Shown: in pieces, positions 6,138-14,101 of the stretch | How the letters are laid out: every line of letters begins with the position of its first letter | How positions within the stretch are numbered: the first letter of the stretch is position 1 | From: JBECKR01 sp040235415 | GTDB lineage: Bacteria; Acidobacteriota; Polarisedimenticolia; Polarisedimenticolales; Polarisedimenticolaceae | DNA length: 24,575 nucleotides | Assembly (NCBI GenBank): GCA_040235415.1 | Contig: JBECKR010000156.1 | Coordinates: forward strand, 1-24,575 | Reading direction: 5' to 3' | Notes under the pieces: model-generated | What the model was told of the DNA's origin: nothing | The model's input: the letters and a program-made list of their open reading frames with translations, nothing else | Databases searched by the model: none | Program-made: the position numbers and the translations under genes

Positions 6138-8528
6138 ATGAGCGAAACGACGACGACCCGCGTCGACGAGCGGCCCCTCTCGCAGGACGAGCTCCGCCGG
6201 ATCGACGCCTACTGGAGGGCGGCGAACTATCTCTCGGTCGGTCAGATCTATCTCCTCGACAACCCGCTGCTGCGCTCGCCGCTCGAGCCCGAGCACGTCA
6301 AGACGCGGCTGCTCGGCCACTGGGGCACGACCCCCGGTCTGAACTTCGTCTACGTCCACCTGAACCGCTTGATCAAGGCGCGCGACCTCGACGTCATCTA
6401 CGTCGCCGGACCGGGGCACGGCGGGCCGGGCCTCGTCGCGAACGTCTGGCTCGAGGGAACGTACGGCGAGCTGTATCCCGAGGTCTCGCAGGACGTCGAG
6501 GGAATGCGCCGGCTGTTCCGGCAGTTCTCGTTCCCCGGCGGGATCCCGAGCCACGTCGCGCCGGAGACGCCGGGTTCGATTCACGAGGGCGGCGAGCTCG
6601 GCTACTCGCTGGCGCACGCCTACGGCGCGGTGCTCGACAATCCGGGGCTGATCGCGGCCTGCGTCGTCGGCGACGGCGAGGCGGAGACCGGGCCGCTCGC
6701 GACGAGCTGGCACTCGAACAAGTTCCTGAACCCCGTGCACGACGGCGCGGTGCTGCCGATCCTGCACCTCAACGGCTACAAGATCGCGGGTCCCACGGTT
6801 CTGGCCCGGATCGAGCCCGGCGAGCTCTCGAAGCTGTTCGAGGGCTACGGCTACCGGCCGTACATCGTCGAGGGACACGAGCCCGAGGCGATGCACCAGG
6901 CCATGGCGGCGACGCTCGACCGCGTGTTCGACGAGATCGGGAGCATCCAGGACGATGCGCGCAGCCACGGTTTCCGCGGGCGTCCGCGCTGGCCGATGAT
7001 CGTGTTGCGGTCGCCCAAGGGCTGGACCGGGCCGAAGGAGGTCGACGGCAAGCCGGTCGAGGGCAGTTTCCGCGCGCACCAGGTCCCGCTCGCGAACGTC
7101 GCCGACAGCCCCGAGCTGATCGGCAAGCTCGAGGCCTGGATGAAGAGCTACCGGCCCGAAGAGCTGTTCGACGGCGACGGCGCGCTCGTGGCGGAGCTCA
7201 AGGAGCTGGCGCCGGCCGGCGAGCGGCGCATGGGAGCGAACCCGCACGCGAACGGCGGGGTGCTGCTGCGCGAGCTGCGGCTCCCGGACTTCCGGGAGTA
7301 CGCGGTCGAGGTCGAGAAACCGGGCGCGTCGACGGCGGAGTCGACGCGAGTGCTGGGGAGATTCCTGCGCGACACGCTCCGTCTGAACGAGGCGTCGCGC
7401 AACTTCCGCGTCTTCGGCCCGGACGAGACCGCCTCGAACCGGCTCTCGGCGGTGTTCGAGGAAACGTCGCGGACGTCGGTCGCCCGCATCGAGGACACCG
7501 ACGACAACGTCTCCCCCGACGGACGGGTCATGGAGGTCTTGAGCGAGCACCTCTGCCAGGGCTGGCTCGAGGGGTACCTCCTGACCGGGCGTCACGGGTT
7601 CTTCTCGTGCTACGAGGCGTTCATCCACATCGTGGACTCGATGTTCAATCAGCACGCGAAGTGGCTGAAGGTGACGTCCAAACAGATCCCGTGGCGCCGG
7701 CCGATCGCGTCGCTCAACTACCTGCTGACCTCGCACGTCTGGAGGCAGGACCACAACGGCTTCAGCCATCAGGATCCGGGATTCATCGACCACGTCGTGA
7801 ACAAGAAGGCGGACGTCATCCGCGTGTACCTGCCGCCGGACGCCAACACGCTGCTCTCGGTCGCGGACCACTGCTTGAGGAGCCGCAACTACGTCAACGT
7901 CATCGTGGCGGGCAAGCAGCCGCAATTGCAGTACCTCGACATGGACGCGGCGATCAAGCACTGCCGCACCGGGATCGGGATCTGGGAATGGGCGAGCAAC
8001 GACCGCGGCTCCGATCCCGACGTCGTCATGGCGTGCGCCGGCGACGTCCCGACGCTCGAGACGCTCGCGGCGGTGGACCTGATCCGGAAGTGGCTCCCCG
8101 ACCTCAGGGTCCGGGTCGTGAACGTGGTCGACCTCATGGTGCTGCAGCCCGAGAGCGAGCATCCCCACGGACTGCCGGACCGCGACTTCGACGCGATCTT
8201 CACCAAGGACAGGCCGATCATCTTCGCGTACCACGGCTATCCTTGGCTCGTCCACCGACTGACCTACCGCCGGACGAACCACAAGAACCTGCACGTGCGC
8301 GGGTACAAGGAGGAAGGCACGACGACGACGCCGTTCGACATGGTGGTCATGAACGACATGGACCGATTCCACCTCGTCGCCGACGTCATCGACCGCGTGC
8401 CGCGCATCGGCACCGACGCCGCGTACGTCAAGCAGGAGATCCGCGACCGTCTGATCGACCACAAGAACCACGTTCGGCGCTGGGGCAACGACCTCCCCGA
8501 GATTCGCGATTGGGTGTGGCCGCACTGA
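6138..8528 (+). CDS. xfp: Xylulose-5-phosphate/fructose-6-phosphate phosphoketolase
   Basis: Thiamine-diphosphate enzyme that cleaves xylulose-5-P (and often fructose-6-P) with phosphate to acetyl-phosphate plus glyceraldehyde-3-P (or erythrose-4-P). The 796 residues match the usual length of about 800. Visible family signatures: LLGHWGTTPGLNFVY near 58-72, AGPGHGGPGL (90-99), SHVAPETPGSIHEGGELGYS (138-157), and the ThDP/metal motif VVGDGEAETGPLATSWHSNK (176-195). Further on are GRVMEVLSEHLCQGWLEGY and the C-terminal FDMVVMNDMDRFHL. ATG 6138 is chosen over the upstream frame opening at 5976 because GGAGG sits 5 nt before it and family homology begins soon after. The gene is alone in its direction, divergent from DUF1820. 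No acetate kinase or phosphotransacetylase gene is adjacent. Two REP-like palindromes follow its stop. Confidence 0.97.
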   Translation: MSETTTTRVDERPLSQDELRRIDAYWRAANYLSVGQIYLLDNPLLRSPLEPEHVKTRLLGHWGTTPGLNFVYVHLNRLIKARDLDVIYVAGPGHGGPGLVANVWLEGTYGELYPEVSQDVEGMRRLFRQFSFPGGIPSHVAPETPGSIHEGGELGYSLAHAYGAVLDNPGLIAACVVGDGEAETGPLATSWHSNKFLNPVHDGAVLPILHLNGYKIAGPTVLARIEPGELSKLFEGYGYRPYIVEGHEPEAMHQAMAATLDRVFDEIGSIQDDARSHGFRGRPRWPMIVLRSPKGWTGPKEVDGKPVEGSFRAHQVPLANVADSPELIGKLEAWMKSYRPEELFDGDGALVAELKELAPAGERRMGANPHANGGVLLRELRLPDFREYAVEVEKPGASTAESTRVLGRFLRDTLRLNEASRNFRVFGPDETASNRLSAVFEETSRTSVARIEDTDDNVSPDGRVMEVLSEHLCQGWLEGYLLTGRHGFFSCYEAFIHIVDSMFNQHAKWLKVTSKQIPWRRPIASLNYLLTSHVWRQDHNGFSHQDPGFIDHVVNKKADVIRVYLPPDANTLLSVADHCLRSRNYVNVIVAGKQPQLQYLDMDAAIKHCRTGIGIWEWASNDRGSDPDVVMACAGDVPTLETLAAVDLIRKWLPDLRVRVVNVVDLMVLQPESEHPHGLPDRDFDAIFTKDRPIIFAYHGYPWLVHRLTYRRTNHKNLHVRGYKEEGTTTTPFDMVVMNDMDRFHLVADVIDRVPRIGTDAAYVKQEIRDRLIDHKNHVRRWGNDLPEIRDWVWPH

Positions 8529-8533
8529 GCTCG

Positions 8534-8558
8534 GAAACTGGGGACATTCCCCTATTTC
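8534..8558 (+). repeat. REP-like palindrome, copy A
   Basis: An imperfect palindrome whose centre is GGGGACATTCCCC, flanked by GAAA and TTTC-type arms, starts 6 nt after the phosphoketolase stop. It is nearly identical to copy B 34 nt downstream and related to the copies at 12721 and 12769. It could fold into a short hairpin at the transcript end. Confidence 0.75.
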
Positions 8559-8567
8559 GGGGGAACC

Positions 8568-8592
8568 GGAACCGGGGACATTCCCCTATTTC
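8568..8592 (+). repeat. REP-like palindrome, copy B
   Basis: Same 20-base unit as copy A (GGGGACATTCCCCTATTTCG at 8574-8593), in direct orientation at a 34-nt offset. Its CTA at 8586-8588 is the TAG stop codon of the DUF72 gene on the minus strand, so the repeat overlaps the 3' end of that coding region. Confidence 0.75.
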
Positions 8593-9557
8593 GCGACCGC
8601 GGCGGCGAGCGCGAAGACGGTGAGGGGCGCAGAGCCCTCGGCTTTGTTGTTCGCGACGACGAACGACTCGAAGCCGGCCGCGGCCCGCGCCCGGATCGCC
8701 GCGGCGAGCGCGCGGCGGGTCGCGAAGTCCTCGTCGACGAGCCGCGAGAACGGAGCGTAGCGCACTCTCGCGCCGTCGTACGACAGCCCCACGTGGAGCA
8801 TCCAGCGGACGACGAGAGGGCCTTCGGCGCGCGGCCGGCCGGACGCCGCGACCTGCGTCGCCACGTCGGGCATCCGGGGGTGCACCGACAGGCAGTGCGC
8901 CGCTCCCGTCTCGGCGAGCGCGGCCGCGTAGCCCGGGCCGAGCACGGCGCGATCCCGGACCTCGACGGCGTACATCGGACCGCGGGGAAGGGCGGCGAGG
9001 AAGCGCTCCAATCGCTCGGCGAACCGCTCCGGTTCGCCCGCGACCTCGCCGAGCGGCGGGAACTGGAACACGAGCGGTCCCGCCTTCGCGCCGAGTCCTT
9101 CGACGAACGGAGCGACGACGGCGTCGCCGGCCCACGCCGCGTCGAGGAACTTGGGATTGGCGGACCCGTCCCGCGAGGCGGGGGAGGTGCAGTCGGAGCA
9201 CGCCTTCGCGAGGAACCGGAACGTCTCCGGGACCGCGAGGGCGTAGCCGCGGTAGACCTCGGCGGAGATCGGCGCGTAGTACGTGCGGTCGATCCCCACG
9301 GTGCGCAGCAGCGGGTGACGCGCGTAGGCGGCGAGACCGTCTCGGGCGAGGCGCGATGCGCTCGCGTCGCGGTCGTAGACGATCCCGGCCCAGCCCGGAA
9401 ACGACCACGAAGAAGTACCGAGGCGCACCGTCGGCGGGATCCGCGACGCGATCTCCGCGAGCTCGGGCGGGGCGACCGCCGGACCGACCGCCGCATGCTC
9501 GCGCCGCGGACGCGCGGGCGGCGGCCCGAACAGGAACTGCTGTCGGTCGTCCGGCAT
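8586..9557 (-). CDS. DUF72 (YecE-like) family protein
   Basis: A 323-residue soluble protein with the TIM-barrel-like DUF72 pattern. The barrel starts at about residue 44 with RLGTSSWSFPGWAGIVY. The conserved YARHPLLRTVGIDRTYYAPI follows, then FRFLAKACSDCTSP, LVFQFPPL, YAVEVRDRAVL and the terminal NNKAEGSAPLTVFAL. The biochemical role of DUF72 is not established. The first 40 residues are Pro/Ala/Arg-rich and may be disordered. ATG 9557 has GGAG about 8 nt upstream. The gene is convergent with phosphoketolase, and its TAG stop lies inside REP-like copy B, so the last codons may have been set by repeat insertion. It is divergent from the mla operon. Confidence 0.9.
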   Translation of the reverse strand: MPDDRQQFLFGPPPARPRREHAAVGPAVAPPELAEIASRIPPTVRLGTSSWSFPGWAGIVYDRDASASRLARDGLAAYARHPLLRTVGIDRTYYAPISAEVYRGYALAVPETFRFLAKACSDCTSPASRDGSANPKFLDAAWAGDAVVAPFVEGLGAKAGPLVFQFPPLGEVAGEPERFAERLERFLAALPRGPMYAVEVRDRAVLGPGYAAALAETGAAHCLSVHPRMPDVATQVAASGRPRAEGPLVVRWMLHVGLSYDGARVRYAPFSRLVDEDFATRRALAAAIRARAAAGFESFVVANNKAEGSAPLTVFALAAAVAK

Positions 9558-9618
9558 GGGCGGCTCCGCGGGCCGGGAGCGTCCCGGTCGCCGGCAGAGT
9601 ACACCGCCGGCGGCGCGG

Positions 9619-9624
9619 TATGAT
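9619..9624 (+). promoter_or_regulatory. Possible -10 box of the mla operon
   Basis: TATGAT in the gap between the divergent DUF72 and mlaE genes matches TATAAT at five of six positions. No recognisable -35 hexamer lies 16-18 nt upstream, so this is only a suggestion. Confidence 0.25.
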
Positions 9625-9683
9625 GCCCCTCGACGGCCGGCGGCGCCGTGCCGCTCGAGGCCCGTCGTCGGGATATCGCATCC

Positions 9684-10454
9684 GTGACCGCGCTTCTCGA
9701 GACGCTCGGGAATCTGACGCTCGCTGTCTTCGAGGACATCGGGCGCTTCTTCCGCATCCTGGGCCTGACGGCGCGCTGGACGTTCCGGCGGCCGTTCGAC
9801 GGCCGCGAGTGGCTCCGGCAGATGGTGCGGGTCGGGGTCGATTCCATCCCGGTCGTGGCGCTGACCGCGCTGTTCACCGGCATGGTCATGGCGCTCCAGA
9901 CCTACCGCGGGTTCGAGCGCTTCAACGCGACCGGCTACGTCGGCTCGATCGTCGCGATCTCCTTGACTCGCGAGCTGGCCCCCGTCCTGAGCGCCCTGAT
10001 GATCGCCGGCCGCGTCGGCTCGTCGATGGCGGCCGAGCTCGGGAGCATGCGGGTGACCGAGCAGATCGACGCCCTCGACGCGATGGCCACCGAGCCGGTG
10101 CAGTACCTCGTCGTGCCGCGGGTCGCCGCCGGGACCTTGATGCTCCCTCCGCTCGTGTCGCTCGCGAACGGGGTCGGGGTGTTCGGCGGCTATCTCGTGG
10201 CGGTGAAGCTCCTAGGGGCGAACCCGGTCGTGTACGTCGAGCGGACGTTCCAGTACCTCCAGATGAACGACGTCTCCTCCGGGCTGATCAAGTCGGCGGT
10301 GTTCGGCCTGATCCTCACGGTCACGGGCTGCGCCAAGGGGTTCTACACCACCGGCGGCGCGGAGGGGGTCGGCCGGTCCACCACCGCGGCGGTCGTCATG
10401 GCCTCCCTGACGATCCTGCTTTCGGATTTCTTCCTGACGAAGATCCTGTTCTGA
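9684..10454 (+). CDS. mlaE: MlaE-family ABC transporter permease
   Basis: Inner-membrane permease of the Mla phospholipid transport complex, 256 residues with about five hydrophobic segments. Family landmarks: VGVDSIPVVALTALFTGMVM, the highly conserved RELAPVLSALMIAGRVGSSM and AELGSMRVTEQIDALDAMA, and the terminal TTAAVVMASLTILLSDFFLT. The frame can also start at GTG 9648. GTG 9684 is preferred: the resulting TALLETLGN start lines up with E. coli MlaE (MLLNALASLG), and a GGA lies 10 nt upstream. Neither start has a strong ribosome site. mlaF follows after 14 nt and mlaD overlaps mlaF, so the three form one operon. No mlaB (STAS) or mlaC (periplasmic carrier) is present here. Confidence 0.93.
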   Translation: MTALLETLGNLTLAVFEDIGRFFRILGLTARWTFRRPFDGREWLRQMVRVGVDSIPVVALTALFTGMVMALQTYRGFERFNATGYVGSIVAISLTRELAPVLSALMIAGRVGSSMAAELGSMRVTEQIDALDAMATEPVQYLVVPRVAAGTLMLPPLVSLANGVGVFGGYLVAVKLLGANPVVYVERTFQYLQMNDVSSGLIKSAVFGLILTVTGCAKGFYTTGGAEGVGRSTTAAVVMASLTILLSDFFLTKILF

Positions 10455-10468
10455 CGGACGAGGACACG

Positions 10469-11257
10469 ATGACCGCGACGCCCGGACCCTCCCCGAACGA
10501 CACGCCGAAGATCGAGGTCGTCGATCTGTGGAAGGCGTTCGGCCCGAAGGCGGTGCTGCGCGGCGTGAGCCTCGCGGTTCGCGCGGGCGAGTCGATGGTC
10601 GTCCTCGGGGCCTCGGGCACGGGCAAGAGCGTGCTCCTGAAGCACGTCATCGGGCTGATCCGGCCGGACCGCGGCGAGATCCGGATCGACGGCGAGACGC
10701 TGACCGGCGCGGGTCGGGAGCGCTGGTACCGCATGCGCCGGCGCTGCGGCATGGCGTTCCAGGAGGGCGCCCTGTTCGACTCGATGAACGTGTTCGACAA
10801 CATCGCGTTCCCGCTCCGCCGACACGGCGGCATGACCGAGGACGAGGTCGCCGAGCGCGTTCGCGAGTGCCTGCGGATGGTACGGCTCGACGGCGTCGAG
10901 ACGAAGAGCCCATCGGAGCTTTCCGGCGGCATGCGCCGGCGCGTCGGCTTCGCCCGGGCGGTCGCGCTCAAGCCCGAGATCCTGTTGTTCGACGAGCCCA
11001 ACACCGGCCTCGACCCGATCACCTCCGCGATCATCGACCGCGACATCGCGGAGATGCGACGGACGATGGACCTCACGATGGTGACGATCACGCACGACAT
11101 CAAGTCGGCGTTGCGCGTCGCGGATCGCATGGCGATGCTGCGGCGCGGCCGGATCGTGTTCGCGGGAACACCCGACGAGATCCGCGCGAGCGACGATCCC
11201 TACATCCGGAACTTCCTCGCGGGCGAACCGTACGAGGACGACGAGGAGGTCGCATGA
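10469..11257 (+). CDS. mlaF: MlaF-family ABC transporter ATPase
   Basis: Cytoplasmic ATPase that powers the MlaE permease, 262 residues. Walker A GASGTGKS (47-54), Q-loop Q98 in AFQEGALFD, signature LSGGM (151-155), Walker B ILLFDEP (171-177) followed by the NTGLDPITSAIID typical of MlaF, and switch H209 (TITHD). The C-terminal tail after FAGTPDEIRAS contains DPYIRNFLAGEP, comparable to the MlaF tail that contacts the neighbouring subunit. ATG 10469 is 14 nt after mlaE, with a GAGG upstream. The longer frame to 9356 is a shadow across mlaE. The final ATGA at 11254-11257 overlaps the mlaD start, indicating translational coupling. Confidence 0.95.
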   Translation: MTATPGPSPNDTPKIEVVDLWKAFGPKAVLRGVSLAVRAGESMVVLGASGTGKSVLLKHVIGLIRPDRGEIRIDGETLTGAGRERWYRMRRRCGMAFQEGALFDSMNVFDNIAFPLRRHGGMTEDEVAERVRECLRMVRLDGVETKSPSELSGGMRRRVGFARAVALKPEILLFDEPNTGLDPITSAIIDRDIAEMRRTMDLTMVTITHDIKSALRVADRMAMLRRGRIVFAGTPDEIRASDDPYIRNFLAGEPYEDDEEVA

Positions 11258-12723
11258 GCTCGACCGCGAAGCTGGGCGCCTTCATGCTGGCGGCGCTGAT
11301 CGTGCTGGGGGCGTTCATCCTCAACATCGAAAAGATCTCGCTGGGGAGGGCCGTGGGCCCGACCGTGAAGGCGACGTTCGCCTCCGTCGCCGGTCTCGAC
11401 GAGAAGAGCCCGGTTCGGATCGCCGGCGTGCGCGTCGGGATCGCCGAGAAGATCTCCCTCGAGGGCGGTCGCGCGATCGTGACGCTCGCGCTCGAACCCG
11501 GGATCGAGGTGCGCAAGGGCGCGCGGGCGACGCTCCGGAGCCAGGGGCTTCTCGGGGACGAGTACGTCGAGCTCGACCCCGGGCCTGCCGGAAACCCGCC
11601 GCTGCCGGCCGGAGCGACGATCCCCGGCGAGCGGCCGATGGGATTCGATCAGGTCGTCGACGAGGCCGGCAGGATCGGATCCGACGTCAAGGACGTCACC
11701 GCGTCGCTGCGTGGCGCGCTCGGAGGACCGGAGGGCGAGCGCCGCCTCGACGACATCCTCGAGAACATCCGGGCGCTCACGGCCGAAGTCCGTGCCATGG
11801 TCGCGGGAAACCGCGCCGAGGTCGACGCCACGATCGCGAACTTCCGCGACTTCTCGACGTCGCTGCGCGAGGACGTCCCGAAGCTCGCGGACAAGCTCAC
11901 GAAGCTCGCCGACGACGTCGACGCGCTCGTGGCGGCCAACCGCGGCAACGTCGACGCGACGCTCGCGAACGCCCGGGACCTGACGGCGCGGCTGCGCGTG
12001 ACGGCCGACAACCTCAACGAGATCACGGGCAAGATCGCGCGCGGTGAGGGCAGCGTCGGAAAGCTCGTCAATGACGACGAGACCGTCGACAACCTCAACT
12101 CGGCGCTGAAGTCGGTCGAGGGCGGCGTGCAGTCGCTGCGCGACACCATCGGGCGCGCCGAGCGCTGGCGGCTCGAGGTCGGGCTGCGCAGCGAGGCCCT
12201 GCCCCGAATCAACGACTCGCGCAGCGAGTTCGGCATCGACCTCCGGACCTCGGAGAAACGGTTCTTCCGGGCCGGCGTCGTCGACGCGCCGCAGGGCAAG
12301 CGCAGGGAGTCGACCGAGACCGTCGTCGAGACCCTGCCGGACGGCACGGTACAGACCACCGCGACCGAGAAGACCCGGATCGACAAGGCGTTCACCCTGA
12401 ACGCGCAGGTCGGTTACCTGTTCGGCTCGAACGCGCTGCGCGCCGGATTGTTCGAGGGAGAGGGCGGCGTCGGCATCGACCGGACGCTCGGCAACGGCCG
12501 CTTCGGACTGACGTTCGAGGCGTTCGACTTCGGGCGCGACGTGAAGGCGCCGCACCTCCGGCTCGAGGGTCGGTGGTTCCTGAACCGCAACGTGTTCGCC
12601 TACACGGGCTGGGACGACCCGAGGTGGTCGCAGTACTCGTCGGCGTTTGTCGGAATGGGCGTCGTCTGGGACGACGAGGACCTCAAGTACCTCCTCCCCG
12701 GCGCCGGCTCCTTCGCCCACTGA
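11254..12723 (+). CDS. mlaD: MlaD-like MCE protein with coiled coil and beta-rich C-terminal domain
   Basis: Lipid-binding MCE subunit, 489 residues; E. coli MlaD is about 183. N-terminal membrane anchor at 7-23 (LGAFMLAALIVLGAF). MCE domain at about 36-125: VKATFASVAGLDEKSPVRIA, then the pore-loop region GLLGDEYVEL. A long helical region at about 135-300 contains two related blocks, MVAGNRAEVDATIANFRDF (182-200) and LVAANRGNVDATLANARDL (225-243). From about 305 the sequence becomes beta-rich with alternating polarity: WRLEVGLRSEAL, FGIDLRTSEKRFF, NAQVGYLFG, LRAGLFEGEGGVGIDR, LRLEGRWFL and VFAYTGWDDP, ending in VGMGVVWDDEDLKYLLPG. This resembles outer-membrane beta-strand repeats. ATG 11254 overlaps the mlaF stop by 4 nt. 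The stop codon lies in REP-like copy C. Assignment to the MCE family is firm; the role of the extra domain is inferred. Confidence 0.93.
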   Translation: MSSTAKLGAFMLAALIVLGAFILNIEKISLGRAVGPTVKATFASVAGLDEKSPVRIAGVRVGIAEKISLEGGRAIVTLALEPGIEVRKGARATLRSQGLLGDEYVELDPGPAGNPPLPAGATIPGERPMGFDQVVDEAGRIGSDVKDVTASLRGALGGPEGERRLDDILENIRALTAEVRAMVAGNRAEVDATIANFRDFSTSLREDVPKLADKLTKLADDVDALVAANRGNVDATLANARDLTARLRVTADNLNEITGKIARGEGSVGKLVNDDETVDNLNSALKSVEGGVQSLRDTIGRAERWRLEVGLRSEALPRINDSRSEFGIDLRTSEKRFFRAGVVDAPQGKRRESTETVVETLPDGTVQTTATEKTRIDKAFTLNAQVGYLFGSNALRAGLFEGEGGVGIDRTLGNGRFGLTFEAFDFGRDVKAPHLRLEGRWFLNRNVFAYTGWDDPRWSQYSSAFVGMGVVWDDEDLKYLLPGAGSFAH

Positions 12724-12745
12724 AATGGGGACATTCCTCCATTCC
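12721..12745 (+). repeat. REP-like palindrome, copy C
   Basis: TGAAATGGGGACATTCC begins at the mlaD stop codon itself, and the second arm has diverged (CTCCATTCC). It faces copy D in opposite orientation across 21 nt, so the pair can form a long hairpin between two convergent operons. Confidence 0.7.
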
Positions 12746-12768
12746 GGATTCACGGCGCACCGTCGTCG

Positions 12769-12790
12769 CCGGAAACAGGGGAATGTCCCC
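12769..12790 (-). repeat. REP-like palindrome, copy D
   Basis: Read on the minus strand this is GGGGACATTCCCCTGTTTCC, inverted relative to copy C. It starts 2 nt after the TAA stop of the ABC ATPase gene. Together, copies C and D fill the 69-nt gap and may act as a bidirectional terminator. Confidence 0.7.
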
Positions 12791-12792
12791 GA

Positions 12793-14088
12793 TTACGACT
12801 CGAGGTAGAGCTCCTCGGTGTCGCTGTCGTAGGCGAACAGCTCGGCGAAGCGGCCCCAGTTGATGGCGATGTCGAGCTGCTCCTCGGTGTGGTCGCCGAA
12901 CAGCGGGGCGAACAGATCGACGAACGTCTCGCGGTCGAGCCGGCGGTCCTCCGACTCCTGCAGCGTCTCGTAGATCCGCCCGATCAGCGGCACTCGCAGG
13001 ACGCGCGCCGCGACGAGCTCCTTGCGCGCCAGGATGCTGGCCTCGGCGTAGGCGTGCCCGAGCGGGGTTAGCGTCAGGTCGCCCTCGTGCACGGTGAGAA
13101 GCCCCGTGATCTCGCCGGCCTCGACGATGGGCAGCAGGTCGTCGAGATCGAGCGACAGATCCGCGCCGAGCCGGTGCAGGTCCGCCTTGCCGCCCTCGGC
13201 CGCGACCGCCTCCGCGAGGCCGGCCACCGCGTTGAGGCGCGCGTGCGGCAGCCTCCGGCCGGACATCCGGAGGCGCTCGGACTCGGACGGCGTCTTGCCT
13301 GCGACCGCCGCGTACACCCGATCGAGGAGCGCCTGGAACGCGGCGTCCTTGCGTCGCCGCGGGTGCCGCAGGGTCACCGCCACCTCGGTCACGATGTGGC
13401 CGGGCTCCTTGCCCATGACGACGATCCGGTCCGCCATCAGGATCGCCTCCTCGATGTTGTGGGTCACCATCAGGATGGCGCGGATCGGAACCGCGTGGCT
13501 CATCCACAGCTCCATCAGCTCGCCGCGCAGCGCCTCCGCCGAGAGGACGTCGAGCGCCGAGAACGGCTCGTCGAGGCACAGCAGCTCGGGCTCGACCGCC
13601 ATCGCCCGCGCGAACCCGACCTTCTGTCGCATCCCGCCCGAGATCTCGCGCGGGTACGCCGACTCGAAGCCGTCGAGCCCGACGACGTCGAGGAGCTTGA
13701 CCGCGCGCCGCGCGCGCTCGTCGCGGGCGACCCCTCGGGCCTTGAGCGCGACCTCGACGTTTTCCTGCACCGTCAGCCACGGGTACAACGCGAACGTCTG
13801 GAACACGATCGTGGCGTAGGGGTTGACGCCCGCGAGCGGGCGCCCGCGATACAGCACCCGCCCCGTCGTCGCGGCGTTGAGGCCGGCGATGATCCGGAGC
13901 AGCGTCGACTTGCCGCAACCCGACGGCCCGAGCAGGCAGACGAACTGCCCAGGCGCCACCGACAGCGACACGTCCTGCACCGCGACGAAGCGCTTCGACT
14001 CGCGGCCGTACGCCTTGGTGACGCGATCGACGACGAGCAGCGGCTCCGCCCCGGGGCGGGCGCCCTCGGCCGACGCGATCTCGCTCAC
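12793..14088 (-). CDS. ABC transporter ATPase (nitrate/sulfonate/taurine type) with AAA-associated C-terminal domain
   Basis: Import-type ATPase of 431 residues. The N-terminal ATPase resembles the SsuB/TauB/NrtD group: Walker A GPSGCGKS (54-61), Q-loop in VFQTFALYPWLTV, signature ISGGM (149-153), Walker B LLCLDEP (169-175) followed by FSALDVLSAE, and switch H210 in VTHNIEEA. From about residue 280 to the end is a helical extension (RLNAVAGLAEAVAAEGGKAD ... GEITGLLTVHEGDLTLTPLG ... INWGRFAELFAYDSDTEELY). It matches the AAA-associated C-terminal domain found on ATPases paired with double permeases. GTG 14088 has GGAGG 7 nt upstream. It is 13 nt downstream of the permease gene. No substrate-binding protein is encoded nearby, so the substrate is unknown. 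Confidence 0.93.
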   Translation of the reverse strand: MSEIASAEGARPGAEPLLVVDRVTKAYGRESKRFVAVQDVSLSVAPGQFVCLLGPSGCGKSTLLRIIAGLNAATTGRVLYRGRPLAGVNPYATIVFQTFALYPWLTVQENVEVALKARGVARDERARRAVKLLDVVGLDGFESAYPREISGGMRQKVGFARAMAVEPELLCLDEPFSALDVLSAEALRGELMELWMSHAVPIRAILMVTHNIEEAILMADRIVVMGKEPGHIVTEVAVTLRHPRRRKDAAFQALLDRVYAAVAGKTPSESERLRMSGRRLPHARLNAVAGLAEAVAAEGGKADLHRLGADLSLDLDDLLPIVEAGEITGLLTVHEGDLTLTPLGHAYAEASILARKELVAARVLRVPLIGRIYETLQESEDRRLDRETFVDLFAPLFGDHTEEQLDIAINWGRFAELFAYDSDTEELYLES

Positions 14089-14101
14089 GGCGGGTCCTCC
14101 C

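Noticed and set aside
6066..8525. An 819-codon minus-strand open frame
   Set aside because: It lies opposite the phosphoketolase gene, and its composition (Val, Arg, Asp, Ala-rich repeats) is the usual shadow of a high-GC gene.
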